Positions 16,669 to 26,044 of a stretch of 49,402 bases of DNA are shown in pieces; position 1 is the first letter of the stretch, and every line of letters begins with the position of its first letter. This DNA comes from Lentisphaeria bacterium. Lineage in GTDB: Bacteria; Verrucomicrobiota; Lentisphaeria; Victivallales; Victivallaceae. The stretch spans positions 1 to 49,402 of the forward strand of contig JAFSTC010000105.1 of the NCBI GenBank assembly GCA_017450705.1, read 5' to 3'. Below the pieces are notes generated by a model that ran no database searches, was not told the DNA's origin, and saw only the letters and a program-made list of their open reading frames with translations. The translations under genes and the position numbers were made by a program.

Positions 16669-18702
16669 TTACTTTTTGCAGCCGCAGTCGCAGCCGTCTT
16701 CGCAGTCGCAGCCGTCGTCATCGCAGCTGAAGAACTCTTCGATCTGCTCGACGATGCCCTCGGGCGTGAAGCCGAACTTCTCTGCCAGCACCTTGTAGGG
16801 CGCGGAGGAGCCGAAGTGGTCCAGACCGATGGCGAAGTTGGCGAAACGGTTCCAGCCGAAGGTGGAGGCCGCCTCGATGGAGACCACCGGGCAATCTTCG
16901 GGCAGGACGGAATCCTGATACTCGAAGTCCTGCGCGAGGAAGAGCTCCTGCGAGGGCATGGAGACGACGCGGACGCGGACTTCTTCCTTGCGGAGCAGCG
17001 CCGCCGCCTGGAGCGCGAGATTGACCTCGCTGCCGGTGGCCAGCAGGATCAGGTCGAAATCCTTTTCGTCGTCGATGACGAAGGCGCCCTTGGAGACGTC
17101 GGCCTTCTTGGCCATTTCGGCACTGTAGGGCTCCAGATTCTGGCGGGTGAAGAGCAGCACCACGGGGCCCTCTGCCTTGAGGGCGCAGGCCCAGGCCTGA
17201 GCCACTTCGTGGGCTTCCGCCGGACGGATCACCGTCACGCCGGGGATGCTGCGCAGCATGGCGATCTGCTCGATGGGCTCGTGGGTCGGGCCGTCCTCGC
17301 CCACATAGAAGGAGTCGTGGGTGAAGATGTAGATCTCATGGAGTTTCTGCAGCGCGGCCAGACGGATCGCCGGCTTCATGTAGTCCGAGAAGACGAAGAA
17401 CGTGGAGGTGTAGGGGATCGCGGTGCCGAAGAGCGCCATGCCGTTGCCGGCAAGGCCCATGGCCAGCTCGCGGACGCCGAAGTGGATGTTGCGCCCCAGG
17501 GGATTCTCGGCGGAGAAATCGCCGCCGCCCTTGATGTCGCTCTTGGTGGAGGGGGCCAGATCGGCCGCGCCGCCGAAGAGGGCGGGAACCAGTTCCGCCG
17601 CCTTCTGGAGGACGGTCCCGGAGCTGGCGCGCGAAGCGACGGGCTTGTCCACCGGCGCGGCCTTGAGCAGTTCTTCCTCGATGTTGGCCGGAACTTCGGC
17701 GTTGAGGAAGCTGGAGACGACCTTGGCGCGGCCGGCGTCGGCGTCGAGGAAAGCCTGGAACTCCTTGTCCCACGCGGCAGCGGCCTTTTCCAGTTCGGCG
17801 CAGCGGGCGTCGCAGTAGGCGCGGACGTCGGCGGGAACGGTGAAGGGCTCCTCGGTGAAGTTGAGGTTCTTGCGCAGAGCGGCCAGTTCCTCGTCGCCCA
17901 GAGGCTCGCCGTGGCTGCTGGATTTGCCCTGCTTGTTGGGCGCGCCGAAGCCGATGGTCGTCTTGCCGACGATCAGGGTCGGGCGGCCGTCGGACTTCAT
18001 GGCCTGAGCCAGCGCGGCGTCGCACTGGGAGGCGTCGTTGGCGTTGGCCACGCGGATGATCCGCCAGTTGAAGGCCTCGAAGCGGGCCGCGACGTTTTCG
18101 CTGAAGGCGAGGCTGGTGCTGCCTTCGATGGAGATGGTGTTGTCGTCGTAGAAGACCACCAGTTCGTCAAGCTTGAGGTGTCCGGCGAGACTGGCGGCCT
18201 CGCTGCTGCACCCCTCCATCATGCAGCCGTCTCCGGAGATGACGAAGATGCGCGGATTGTAGAAGCCGGTCTTGTCCAAACCGGTCGCGGCGGCGAAGCG
18301 GCGCTTGGCGATGGCCATACCGACGGCGGAGGCGAAACCGCTGCCCAGGGGACCGGTGGTGATGTCGACGCCCGCGGTGTGGCCGTATTCGGGATGGCCC
18401 GGGGTCAGGCTGCCCCACTGACGGAAGTTCTGGAGATCCTCCTTGGTGAGGCCGTAGTTGAAGAGGTGGAGCAGGCTGTAGATCAGCATGGAGCCGTGTC
18501 CGGCGGAGAGGATGAAGCGGTCGCGGCCGATCCACTTGGGGTTGGCCGGGTTGTGGCGCAGATACTTGTCCCACAGCGTGAACGCGTAGTCCGCACAGCC
18601 CAGCGGCATGCCGGGGTGGCCCGATTTCGCTTTTTGGATGGCCTCCGCAGCCAGAACGCGGATGGTGTCAGCTGATTTTTTCGCCAGAATTTCGTTGTAC
18701 AT
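16669..18702 (-). CDS. tkt: Transketolase with Cys/Asp-rich C-terminal tail
   Basis: The 677-residue thiamine-diphosphate enzyme moves two-carbon units in the pentose phosphate pathway. Seen are the start region SADTIRVLAAEAIQKAKSGHPGMPLG, the ThDP/Mg motif GDGCMMEGCSSEAASLAGH, and the pyrimidine-domain stretch FVFSDYMKPAIRLAAL with YVGEDGPTHEPIEQ. The last 18 residues are a unique tail with six Cys and seven acidic residues ending CGCKK, encoded by an 18-base tandem repeat. ATG 18702 is preferred because GAGGG lies eight bases upstream; an in-frame GTG at 18717 is the alternative. First gene of the tkt-phosphohexomutase-NUDIX run. Confidence 0.95.
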   Translation of the reverse strand: MYNEILAKKSADTIRVLAAEAIQKAKSGHPGMPLGCADYAFTLWDKYLRHNPANPKWIGRDRFILSAGHGSMLIYSLLHLFNYGLTKEDLQNFRQWGSLTPGHPEYGHTAGVDITTGPLGSGFASAVGMAIAKRRFAAATGLDKTGFYNPRIFVISGDGCMMEGCSSEAASLAGHLKLDELVVFYDDNTISIEGSTSLAFSENVAARFEAFNWRIIRVANANDASQCDAALAQAMKSDGRPTLIVGKTTIGFGAPNKQGKSSSHGEPLGDEELAALRKNLNFTEEPFTVPADVRAYCDARCAELEKAAAAWDKEFQAFLDADAGRAKVVSSFLNAEVPANIEEELLKAAPVDKPVASRASSGTVLQKAAELVPALFGGAADLAPSTKSDIKGGGDFSAENPLGRNIHFGVRELAMGLAGNGMALFGTAIPYTSTFFVFSDYMKPAIRLAALQKLHEIYIFTHDSFYVGEDGPTHEPIEQIAMLRSIPGVTVIRPAEAHEVAQAWACALKAEGPVVLLFTRQNLEPYSAEMAKKADVSKGAFVIDDEKDFDLILLATGSEVNLALQAAALLRKEEVRVRVVSMPSQELFLAQDFEYQDSVLPEDCPVVSIEAASTFGWNRFANFAIGLDHFGSSAPYKVLAEKFGFTPEGIVEQIEEFFSCDDDGCDCEDGCDCGCKK
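16684..16719 (-). repeat. 18-base tandem duplication coding the transketolase tail
   Basis: Two adjacent 18-base units, GAAGACGGCTGCGACTGC (16684-16701) and GACGACGGCTGCGACTGC (16702-16719) on the minus strand, differ at one base and encode E/D-D-G-C-D-C twice. A further GGCTGC follows. Repeat expansion by slippage is the likely origin. Confidence 0.85.
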
Positions 18703-18847
18703 GGAACAAACCCTCACTTTTTTTGTTGGTTGTACTGGTAATTTCCAAGTTTTGCGTTATCTTTATTAAAGTAACACCACCCCGGGATAAAAACAAGGTC
18801 CGGAACGGGGAAAATACGGGATTTTCAACAGACAGGCTTTTTTCGAC

Positions 18848-19867
18848 ATGACGGAACGGTTCATCACATCGACGCTCAACCGCCGGGATTCCGCCCGGGA
18901 GGCGACCCTGCGGCCGCCCGCTTTTTCGGAGTTTCCCGGGCAGGACCGGGTGAAGGAACAGCTGGAACTCTTCGTTCAGGCGGCCAAGGCCCGGGACGAG
19001 GCCCTCGACCACATCCTGCTCTCGGGGCCCCCGGGGCTGGGCAAGACCACGCTGGCCTATATCATCGCCAACGAGCGCGGCACCAACATCAAAAGTTCAA
19101 GCGGTCCGGCCATCGAGAAGCCCGGCGACCTCGCGGGACTCCTCACCAGCCTCGAACCCGGCGACGTGCTCTTCATCGACGAGATCCACCGGCTCAGCAC
19201 CACCGTCGAGGAGTATCTTTACAGCGCCATGGAGGATTTTTTCATCGACATCATGCTGGAGCAGGGGGCGGGAGCCCGCTCCGTGCGGCTCTCGGTGCCC
19301 CGCTTCACCCTCATCGGCGCCACCACGCGGCAGGGCATGATCTCAGCCCCCCTGCGGGCCCGCTTCGGACTCAACATCCGGCTGGACTACTACGACACGG
19401 AGCCCCTGTGCGCCATTCTTGCGCGGTCGGCGGGCATCCTCGGCGTCGAGATCGAGCCCGAGGGGGCCGAGGTCATCGCCTCCCGCTGCCGGGGAACGCC
19501 GCGCATCGCCAACAATCTGCTGCGCCGGGCGAGGGACTACGCCCAGATCCGCGCCGACTCCGTCATCACGAAAAAGGTCGCCGAGGACGCGCTTGCCATG
19601 CTCCAGATCGACACCGACGGTCTGGATGAGATGGACCTGCGGATCCTCGACGTCATCATCAGCAACTTCCGGGGCGGTCCGGTGGGGCTCAAAAATATCG
19701 CCGTCTCCGTGGGCGAGGAGGAGGACGCCATCGAGGACGTCTACGAGCCCTTCCTCATCCAGCGGGGATATCTCACCCGCACCAGCAAGGGCCGTGTCGC
19801 CACGGACCGGGCGTGGCGGAAACTGGGGATCAAGCGGACTCTGGGCGGGACGCAGGAGCTTTTCTGA
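18848..19867 (+). CDS. ruvB: Holliday junction branch migration helicase RuvB
   Basis: RuvB (339 residues) is the hexameric AAA+ motor that drives Holliday junction migration with RuvA. Walker [13 protein letters not shown] (near residue 59), Walker [11 protein letters not shown], sensor 1 [10 protein letters not shown], arginine finger region LRARFG and the C-terminal winged helix (RRGYLTRT-like [16 protein letters not shown]) are all present. No ruvA or ruvC is in the window. It opens a rightward run of seven closely spaced genes dominated by DNA maintenance functions. No convincing promoter or ribosome site is seen in the 145 bases shared with the divergent tkt gene. Confidence 0.98.
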   Translation: MTERFITSTLNRRDSAREATLRPPAFSEFPGQDRVKEQLELFVQAAKARDEALDHILLSGPPGLGKTTLAYIIANERGTNIKSSSGPAIEKPGDLAGLLTSLEPGDVLFIDEIHRLSTTVEEYLYSAMEDFFIDIMLEQGAGARSVRLSVPRFTLIGATTRQGMISAPLRARFGLNIRLDYYDTEPLCAILARSAGILGVEIEPEGAEVIASRCRGTPRIANNLLRRARDYAQIRADSVITKKVAEDALAMLQIDTDGLDEMDLRILDVIISNFRGGPVGLKNIAVSVGEEEDAIEDVYEPFLIQRGYLTRTSKGRVATDRAWRKLGIKRTLGGTQELF

Positions 19868-19913
19868 TGGAACGGACGATCCCTGTGACACATAACTTCA
19901 AGGAGGAACTCAA

Positions 19914-20630
19914 ATGCCGCTGACCGATGTTGATTCTTTGCTCGCCCTTCAGGAGGTCGATCTCAAGATCCGCGATATGGAGTCCCGTCTCAAACTGCTG
20001 CCCAAGGAGATGCAGTCGCTCATCGGCCGGCGCGACGCTCTGCTGAAGGATACGGCTTCCGCCGCCGACAGGGCCCGGCAGGTGGAACTCGAGGTGAAAA
20101 ACACCGAGAACGCCATCGCCGGACTGGAGGCCGAAAACCGCAAGCTTCAGCAGCAGTCCGGCATGGTCAAGAAGAACGCCGAGTACCAGGCCCTCCTGGC
20201 CGCCGTCGAGACCAACAGGAAGAAGATCGGCGAGCTGGAGGAGAAGACTCTTCTGCTCTTTGACGAACTGGAGACCGCCCGGGCCCGCGCCGCGAAGGTC
20301 AAAGAGGACAATGCGCAGACGATCAAAAACATCAAGTCCGAATTCGACGAGCTCTTCGCCTTTTCCAAGACCGTGGAGACCGAGCTTGCCCGGCTCAAAA
20401 AAGAGCGGCCCGACCGCCTCTGCGGGATCGATCCGGACACCCTGTCCCTCTACACCAGGCTGCTCAATGCCAAAAATGTCCGCACGCCCGTGTCGAAGGT
20501 CGAAGAAGGCGTCTGCGGCAACTGCCATCTCCGGGTGACGCCCCAGTGCATGAACCACCTCCGGCGCGACAGACTGGCCGTCTGCGACAACTGTCAGGGA
20601 CTTCTTTACATCGACGGGGATGCGGACTGA
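19914..20630 (+). CDS. Coiled-coil zinc-ribbon protein (DUF164/CdsZ-like)
   Basis: The 238-residue protein has a long heptad-rich coiled coil (about 5-175) rich in Glu, Lys and Leu, followed by a C4 zinc ribbon: CGNC near residue 200 and CDNC near 223, the second followed by QGLLYID. This is the C4-type zinc-ribbon domain family (COG1579). Family members have been linked to DNA or nucleotide-related processes and to secretion in chlamydiae, without a general function. AAGGAGG precedes the ATG. It is followed by the AlbA_2 gene after three bases. Confidence 0.88.
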   Translation: MPLTDVDSLLALQEVDLKIRDMESRLKLLPKEMQSLIGRRDALLKDTASAADRARQVELEVKNTENAIAGLEAENRKLQQQSGMVKKNAEYQALLAAVETNRKKIGELEEKTLLLFDELETARARAAKVKEDNAQTIKNIKSEFDELFAFSKTVETELARLKKERPDRLCGIDPDTLSLYTRLLNAKNVRTPVSKVEEGVCGNCHLRVTPQCMNHLRRDRLAVCDNCQGLLYIDGDAD

Positions 20631-20633
20631 AGG

Positions 20634-21875
20634 ATGGATCTCGACCGTACCGACTGGAAAGAACTGGTCTTCCGCGGCGTGGAGTCCGATGAACTGGACT
20701 ACAAGGCGGCGCAGGACTGGGACGAGCTCCCCAAAAGCGGCCGGGCGAAATTCGTCCGGCACCTGCTGGCCTTCGCCAACACCCGGGGCGGATACCTCGT
20801 CGTCGGCGTGGGCGAGGACGCCTCGGGATATCCCTCGAAACGCACGGGACTCACGCCGAAACAGTGTGCGTCCTTCGATCCCTCCAAGGTCGGCGCCTTC
20901 GTCAACCGGCACGTGGAGCCGCCCATCGACTTCATCATCGAGCGTCCCGTCGTGCGGGGCAAAAGATACGCGATCTTCGTCGTGCGTCCCTTCAAGGAGC
21001 TCCCGCACGTCTGTTCCAGCGGCGTGGAGGGGGAGCTGCAGACGGGAGTCTTCTATATCCGCAGCGCCGACGCCTCCAGCCGTCCCGCGCACCGGGCTCT
21101 GGAACTTTCGGGCATGATCCGCCGCGCTCTCCGCAACCAGCGGGAGATGCTGGGCCGGATGCTCCGCGGCATCCTCTACGAAAACCGCTCCGGTGTCGCC
21201 GAGCCCGCTCCGGCCAAGGAGCGCTTCGAGGATCTCGTCTCCTCCGCCGGGAGCTATTTCCGCCGCCGCCGTCAGGCTTCGAAGGAGACGATCCGGCTCC
21301 TGTTCGCCGTCGAGCCGGAGAAGCGGGGCGCCTTCGACGTCTCCGAGCTGCGCGGCGCCGTCGATGCGGCCGGACTTCCCCGGCCCGGCGGCAGTTTCCT
21401 CACGCCGGCCTTCATGGCGTCGACGCATCCCTTCAATCTGGGGCTGCGCTGTCTGGCGGGGGACGCTCCCCGCATGTGGCAGCTTTTCAAGACCGGGGAG
21501 TTCCTGTTTTTCGCGGACCTTCCCGCCCCCGGCGGAAAAGTGCGTACCGAGGATGTCCTCAAATTCCTCTCCGAATCCGTGGCGTTTTCGGGGAAGCTCT
21601 ATTCGGCGCTGGAACTTCCGGACAGTCTCCTTGCCGTGACCCTGAGATTCTCCTCCGGAGAGAAGATCAAGCTGCGTTTCGGCGGGCGGGTCGTCTCCCG
21701 GGCCGCGGCCGACAGGAGTTCCGCTTCCCTGTGCCGCAGCGCCGCCGATCTGGCCGCCGGGGACCGGGCTCACGCCTCCCGGCTGTGGACCGAGTTCGCC
21801 GTCCCCTTCCGGATCGCTCCGGCCGCGATGAACGACACGATCCGTTTCATCGGAGAACACCTGTCGGGATCGTGA
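20634..21875 (+). CDS. AlbA_2 (Schlafen-like) domain protein
   Basis: The 413-residue protein has an N-terminal AlbA_2/Schlafen-type domain (about 1-160): ESDELDYKAAQDWDELP, FVRHLLAFANTRGGYLVVGV, and the closing GVFYIRSADAS. This domain is usually taken as a nucleic-acid-binding or ATP-binding module of regulators and nucleases. The remaining 250 residues (helical with a beta-rich part, e.g. LRGAVDAAGLPRPGG) match no family I know. It sits between the zinc-ribbon protein and the DinG-type helicase with gaps of three and four bases, so a role in nucleic acid processing is likely but unproven. Confidence 0.75.
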   Translation: MDLDRTDWKELVFRGVESDELDYKAAQDWDELPKSGRAKFVRHLLAFANTRGGYLVVGVGEDASGYPSKRTGLTPKQCASFDPSKVGAFVNRHVEPPIDFIIERPVVRGKRYAIFVVRPFKELPHVCSSGVEGELQTGVFYIRSADASSRPAHRALELSGMIRRALRNQREMLGRMLRGILYENRSGVAEPAPAKERFEDLVSSAGSYFRRRRQASKETIRLLFAVEPEKRGAFDVSELRGAVDAAGLPRPGGSFLTPAFMASTHPFNLGLRCLAGDAPRMWQLFKTGEFLFFADLPAPGGKVRTEDVLKFLSESVAFSGKLYSALELPDSLLAVTLRFSSGEKIKLRFGGRVVSRAAADRSSASLCRSAADLAAGDRAHASRLWTEFAVPFRIAPAAMNDTIRFIGEHLSGS

Positions 21876-21879
21876 TGCC

Positions 21880-23961
21880 ATGATCAAGATCAAGGACGGA
21901 CCCTTCGACGACGGGACCTCCCCCGCCGAAATAGAGGTCTCCATCGATGATTTCGAGGTGGAGTACGAAACGCAGACGGAAAATCCGCCGCAGGAGGAGA
22001 TCATCTCGCTCTGCGAGGCGTTTTTCTCCCCCGGCGGCCCCCTGATGACCTCCGGCCTCGCCGGCGGCAAAGCCGAGGAACGGCCCCAGCAGCGCCAGAT
22101 GGCCTCGGCCATCGCCCGGGCGCTGGTGAACGGCGAGAACCTGTGCGTCGAGGCCCCCACGGGTGTGGGCAAGAGCTTCGCCTATCTCGTGCCCCTGATC
22201 CTCCGCTCCAAATACTGCCGCCGCCCCTCCGTGATCGCCACCGAGACCATCAATCTTCAGGAGCAGCTCATGGAAAAGGACCTGCCCATGCTGTCGAAGC
22301 TCGTGGGCGTGGAGTTCAAGGCCGCTCTGGCCAAGGGACGGCGCAATTACCTCTGCCGCCGCCGGATGGAACTGCTTTCGGGCGACCAGCGCGACATGCT
22401 GCTGCCCAACCCCTCGCTGGTCCTCGATGTGGAAAGGCTCAACGAAAAACTGGCCAAAGGCGCGGACGGCACCCGGGACGGCTTCGGTTTCAACGTGGAA
22501 AATCCCGTATGGAATTTAGTCTGCTGCGAATCGGGCAACTGTCTGGGCGCCAAGTGTCCCTATTTCCGCAACTGCTACTACTACAAGGCCCGGCGCCAGT
22601 GGGAGGAGGCGGATATCATCGTCGCCAATCACGCGCTGTTCTTCACCGACCTTGCCATGCACGGCGCGGGGGAGTCCATGGAGACGGAGGGCTCTCTTCT
22701 GCCCAACTACGGCGCGGTGATGATCGACGAGGCCCACACGCTGGAAAACAACGCGGCGGAGTACCTGGGGCTGCACATCTCTCAGGCGGGGGTCGTCGGC
22801 ATGCTCAACCGGCTGTACAACCCCGACAGCGCCCGGGGGCTTCTGATGCGTCCCGGCACAGGCACTCTGGAGCTGCGGTCCGCCGCGGCGGAGGCCCGGG
22901 ACGAGGCCTACGGATTTTTCGCCCCCTACGAGAACTGGCTCTCCGAAAAGCGGGAGAGCGCGGCGGAGATCACTTCTCCCGACCGGTTTCCCGACCGGCT
23001 CTCCCCGGCGCTCCTTTCCCTTGCGCGGAAACTTGCGGCGAAACTGGAGGACGAGGAGGACGAAGCCTTCTCCACGGAGCTCAAATCCCAGCTGACCCGC
23101 TGCCGCGAATACGTCGACGGGCTGGACCGCTTCACCCACCAGACCCTGCCGGACACCGTTTACTACGCGGAGACGGAGAGGAACTCCCTCACGCTCCATG
23201 CGGCTCCCCTCAACGTGGCGGAGATCCTGGGGAAACTCCTCTTCGATCAGGATTTCCCCGTGATGCTGTGCAGCGCCACGCTGACGGTGCGGGGGCGTTT
23301 CGACTACTTCACGGGCCGGACGGGGTTCCACGGCGGTCCCTGCGTCCGGCTGGACTCGCCCTTTTCTCCCGAACAGGCGACGATCTACGTCTCCTCGCGG
23401 ATGCCCGATCCGGCCAGCAGCGAATATCTCCCGGCGCTGGTCCAGGAGATCCCCCGCTACATAGAACTTACCGACGGCAAGGCCTTCGTGCTCTTCACCA
23501 GCCATCAGGCGCTGCGCACCTGCGCCGAGTCCCTGAGGACGGAGTTCCAGGTGCGGGGCTGGCGTCTGCTGGTCCAGGGCGAGGAGTTGTCGCGCTACCA
23601 GATGCTCCGGGAATTCAAAGAGGACATCGACTCCGTCCTTTTCGGGACCGACAGCTTCTGGACCGGAGTCGACGTTCCCGGCGAGGCTTTGAGCAACGTC
23701 ATTTTGACGCGGATCCCCTTCGCCTCGCCCGGACACCCGCTGATCGCCGCGCGGATGCGCCGGATCGAGGCCGCGGGCAAAAGTTCCTTCTCCGAGTACA
23801 GTCTTCCCGAAGCGGTCCTCAAGTTCCGTCAGGGCGCGGGGCGGCTGATCCGCAGCCGCACCGACCGGGGCGTCATCGTCCTGCTGGACCGCCGGGTCAT
23901 CACCAAAAGCTACGGCAGAGTGTTCCTCGAAGCGCTGCCCTACCGTGTCATCAGGGAATAG
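21880..23961 (+). CDS. DinG/XPD-family ATP-dependent DNA helicase
   Basis: The 693-residue superfamily 2 helicase has Walker A EAPTGVGKS (near residue 92), ATETINLQEQL (motif Ia), and a DEAH box IDEAHTLENN. Between motifs Ia and II, four cysteines (YLCRR and CCESGNCLGAKCPYFRNC) match the 4Fe-4S site of DinG/XPD helicases. C-terminal helicase motifs include FVLFTSHQALRTC, FGTDSFWTGVDVPG and QGAGRLIRSRTDRGV. These enzymes unwind DNA 5'-3', including D-loops, R-loops and G-quadruplexes. The first 45 residues are an acidic extension without known motif. Co-operonic with ruvB and mutY. Confidence 0.93.
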   Translation: MIKIKDGPFDDGTSPAEIEVSIDDFEVEYETQTENPPQEEIISLCEAFFSPGGPLMTSGLAGGKAEERPQQRQMASAIARALVNGENLCVEAPTGVGKSFAYLVPLILRSKYCRRPSVIATETINLQEQLMEKDLPMLSKLVGVEFKAALAKGRRNYLCRRRMELLSGDQRDMLLPNPSLVLDVERLNEKLAKGADGTRDGFGFNVENPVWNLVCCESGNCLGAKCPYFRNCYYYKARRQWEEADIIVANHALFFTDLAMHGAGESMETEGSLLPNYGAVMIDEAHTLENNAAEYLGLHISQAGVVGMLNRLYNPDSARGLLMRPGTGTLELRSAAAEARDEAYGFFAPYENWLSEKRESAAEITSPDRFPDRLSPALLSLARKLAAKLEDEEDEAFSTELKSQLTRCREYVDGLDRFTHQTLPDTVYYAETERNSLTLHAAPLNVAEILGKLLFDQDFPVMLCSATLTVRGRFDYFTGRTGFHGGPCVRLDSPFSPEQATIYVSSRMPDPASSEYLPALVQEIPRYIELTDGKAFVLFTSHQALRTCAESLRTEFQVRGWRLLVQGEELSRYQMLREFKEDIDSVLFGTDSFWTGVDVPGEALSNVILTRIPFASPGHPLIAARMRRIEAAGKSSFSEYSLPEAVLKFRQGAGRLIRSRTDRGVIVLLDRRVITKSYGRVFLEALPYRVIRE

Positions 23962-23972
23962 GAGTTTTTTTC

Positions 23973-25025
23973 ATGGCCAAAGTCTATTTCGTTCCGCTTC
24001 CGGAGGGTTCCTCCGTCGAAAGCATCTCCCGCGCCGCGGGGCGGCTTTTCGATCACGTCGTCGAAGCCGAGGGCATCGTTCTCGAAAAGGAGATCCCGCT
24101 CAAAGTCCACTGCGGAGAAGCGGGCAACCGCACCTTCATCCCGGCGGGGTGCTATGACGGCGTCATCGACCGTCTGGAAGCGCAGGGGATCGCCTCGTGT
24201 TTCATCGAGACCAGCGTGCTCTACGGCGGCAAGCGGGGCGACCGGGAGTCCCACACGAAACTCGCCGCCTCCCACGGATTTACCCGTCTGCCCTTCGTCA
24301 TCGCCGACGGGGAGCACGGCGAGGACTCCTGCGACGTCACCATCCCCGGGAAGCATTTCAAGCACTGCCATCTGGGGAAGGCTTTCGCCGATCACCCGCA
24401 GCTGCTGGTCATGTCCCACTTCAAGGGCCACGCGCTGGCGGGGTTCGGCGGCTCCATCAAACAGCTGGGCATGGGCTTTGCCTCCAAGGGGGGCAAGATG
24501 GCCATGCACCTCGGGGTCAAGCCCCGGATCCGGGCGTGGAAGTGCAAAAAGTGCGGCATGTGCCTCGCCCGGTGCCGCGCGGGGGCGATCACGCTCTCTC
24601 CCAAGCCCTCGATCGACCGGGAGAAATGCCTCGGCTGCGGGGCCTGCTACTCGGCGTGCCGGAACCACGCCGTCTCGATCCTCACCTGGGGCGGACTGCT
24701 CAACGCCCTTTTCAAGGGCCGCTTTTTCCGCGAGAAGCTGGTGGAGTACGCTCTGGCCGCCCACACGGGACGGCGGAACATCTACTTCGTCTTCGCGCTG
24801 AACATCACAAGAGGATGCGACTGCGAACCCGTGCCCATGTTCAAAGTCCTCAAGGACATCGGCGTTTTCGTCTCCACCGATCCCGTGGCCGCCGACGCGG
24901 CGGCCTTCGACGCGGCGGTGAAACGGGGCAAGCGCTTCCGGGGCGGGGAACAGCTGGACTACGCAGAAAAGATCGGCCTGGGGAGCCGGAAGTACGAGCT
25001 GGTGGAGCTTCCCTGCGATGCGTGA
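23973..25025 (+). CDS. DUF362 protein with two 4Fe-4S clusters
   Basis: The 350-residue protein joins an N-terminal DUF362 domain (MSHFKGHALAGFGGSIKQLGMG near residue 150) with a ferredoxin segment bearing CKKCGMCLARC (near 190) and CLGCGACYSAC (near 220), enough for two 4Fe-4S clusters. The C-terminal part returns to DUF362 (VFVSTDPVAADAAAFD). Proteins of this kind are presumed electron carriers; the partner is unknown. It begins 11 bases after the helicase stop and overlaps mutY by eight bases. Both flanking enzymes, DinG-type helicase and MutY, also carry 4Fe-4S clusters, so a role in their cluster chemistry is a possible but unproven link. Confidence 0.9.
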   Translation: MAKVYFVPLPEGSSVESISRAAGRLFDHVVEAEGIVLEKEIPLKVHCGEAGNRTFIPAGCYDGVIDRLEAQGIASCFIETSVLYGGKRGDRESHTKLAASHGFTRLPFVIADGEHGEDSCDVTIPGKHFKHCHLGKAFADHPQLLVMSHFKGHALAGFGGSIKQLGMGFASKGGKMAMHLGVKPRIRAWKCKKCGMCLARCRAGAITLSPKPSIDREKCLGCGACYSACRNHAVSILTWGGLLNALFKGRFFREKLVEYALAAHTGRRNIYFVFALNITRGCDCEPVPMFKVLKDIGVFVSTDPVAADAAAFDAAVKRGKRFRGGEQLDYAEKIGLGSRKYELVELPCDA

Positions 25026-26034
25026 GAAGAAAATGGCCCGCGAGGCGGATCTTCTGCTTGCGTGGTACGGCGCGAACGGCCGGGAGCTCCCCTGGCGCGT
25101 CCGGGGCGGCGCTCACCCGGACCCCTACGCCGTGTGGGTGTCGGAGATCATGCTCCAGCAGACCACGGTGAAGACCGTCCTCGATTATTTCCCCCGGTGG
25201 ATGGAGCGTTTCCCCACGCTGAAAAGTCTGGCGGAGTCCACCCTCGACGACGTGCTGAAGCAGTGGCAGGGACTGGGCTACTACGCCCGGGCCCGCAAGA
25301 TGCACGAGTGCGCCCGGCATGTCATGACCTTCTGCGGCGGCGTCTTCCCCCGGGAGCGGGCAAAACTCCTGAAACTCCCGGGGATCGGGCCTTACACGGC
25401 TTCCAGTTTGTGCGCCTTCGCCTTCGACTTGCCCGAAACGGTGGTGGACGGCAACGTCATCCGCGTCCTGGCCCGGTACCGGGGGGTGACGGAGGCGGTG
25501 GACCGGGAGAAGATCTACCCGCTGGCGGCGGCGCTGACGCCTCCCGTCTCCGGGGCGGATTACGCTTCGGCCATCATGGACTTGGGCGCCACGGTGTGCC
25601 GGGCCTCTTCCCCCCTCTGCGGCGAGTGCCCGTGGCGTGAAAACTGCGTCGCCCGCCGGGAGGGACTTCAGGAGAAGATCCCCGTGCTCAAAAAGCTCGA
25701 GAAGAAGAAGAAAGCGGGCGCGGTGTTCGTTCTGGAAAACGGGGAGGGAGAGCTTTTCATCCGCCGCCGGCCGGGGAGGGGGCTTCTGGCGGGCCTGTGG
25801 GAACTGCCGTGGTCTGACGACGGCGCGTTCCCCTTTGCGGCGGAGTGGCGTGAGATGCCGCAGCAGGTGCGCCACGTGTTCACGCATTTCGATCTGGAAC
25901 TCAAATTTTTCCGGTGCGAATCCCCGTTTCCCGGGGAGTTCACTTCGGGGGGCGTGTTCGTTCCCGATGACCGTTTGAAGGAATACGCTTTTTCGACGCT
26001 GATGAAAAAGGTGCTGAAAAAGCTGGGCAGATGA
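25018..26034 (+). CDS. mutY: A/G-specific adenine glycosylase
   Basis: MutY (338 residues) removes adenine mispaired with 8-oxoguanine. Present are the catalytic Glu in WVSEIMLQQTTV, the helix-hairpin-helix LPGIGPYTASS followed by catalytic Asp in VVDGNVIRVLAR, and the 4Fe-4S motif C-X6-C-X2-C-X5-C (CRASSPLCGECPWRENC). A C-terminal MutT-like domain (about 235-338: LFIRRRPGRGLLAGLWELP) recognises the oxidised base. It overlaps the DUF362 gene by eight bases. ATG 25018 has GGAG ten bases upstream; ATG 25033 is an alternative. Confidence 0.96.
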   Translation: MREKKMAREADLLLAWYGANGRELPWRVRGGAHPDPYAVWVSEIMLQQTTVKTVLDYFPRWMERFPTLKSLAESTLDDVLKQWQGLGYYARARKMHECARHVMTFCGGVFPRERAKLLKLPGIGPYTASSLCAFAFDLPETVVDGNVIRVLARYRGVTEAVDREKIYPLAAALTPPVSGADYASAIMDLGATVCRASSPLCGECPWRENCVARREGLQEKIPVLKKLEKKKKAGAVFVLENGEGELFIRRRPGRGLLAGLWELPWSDDGAFPFAAEWREMPQQVRHVFTHFDLELKFFRCESPFPGEFTSGGVFVPDDRLKEYAFSTLMKKVLKKLGR

Positions 26035-26044
26035 GGTGTTTTTC

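Noticed and set aside
14753-18675. Long plus-strand frames (681 and 670 codons) opposite the phosphohexomutase and transketolase genes
   Set aside because: Both opposite strands encode unmistakable enzymes; long antisense frames are expected at this GC content.
18703-18847. Possible divergent promoters between tkt and ruvB
   Set aside because: AT-rich text is present (TTTATTAAAG), but no -35/-10 pair with 16-18 spacing and good match on either strand.
19830-22172. A 780-codon minus-strand frame across ruvB end, zinc-ribbon and AlbA_2 genes
   Set aside because: It crosses three real genes on the other strand and has no ribosome site or family match.
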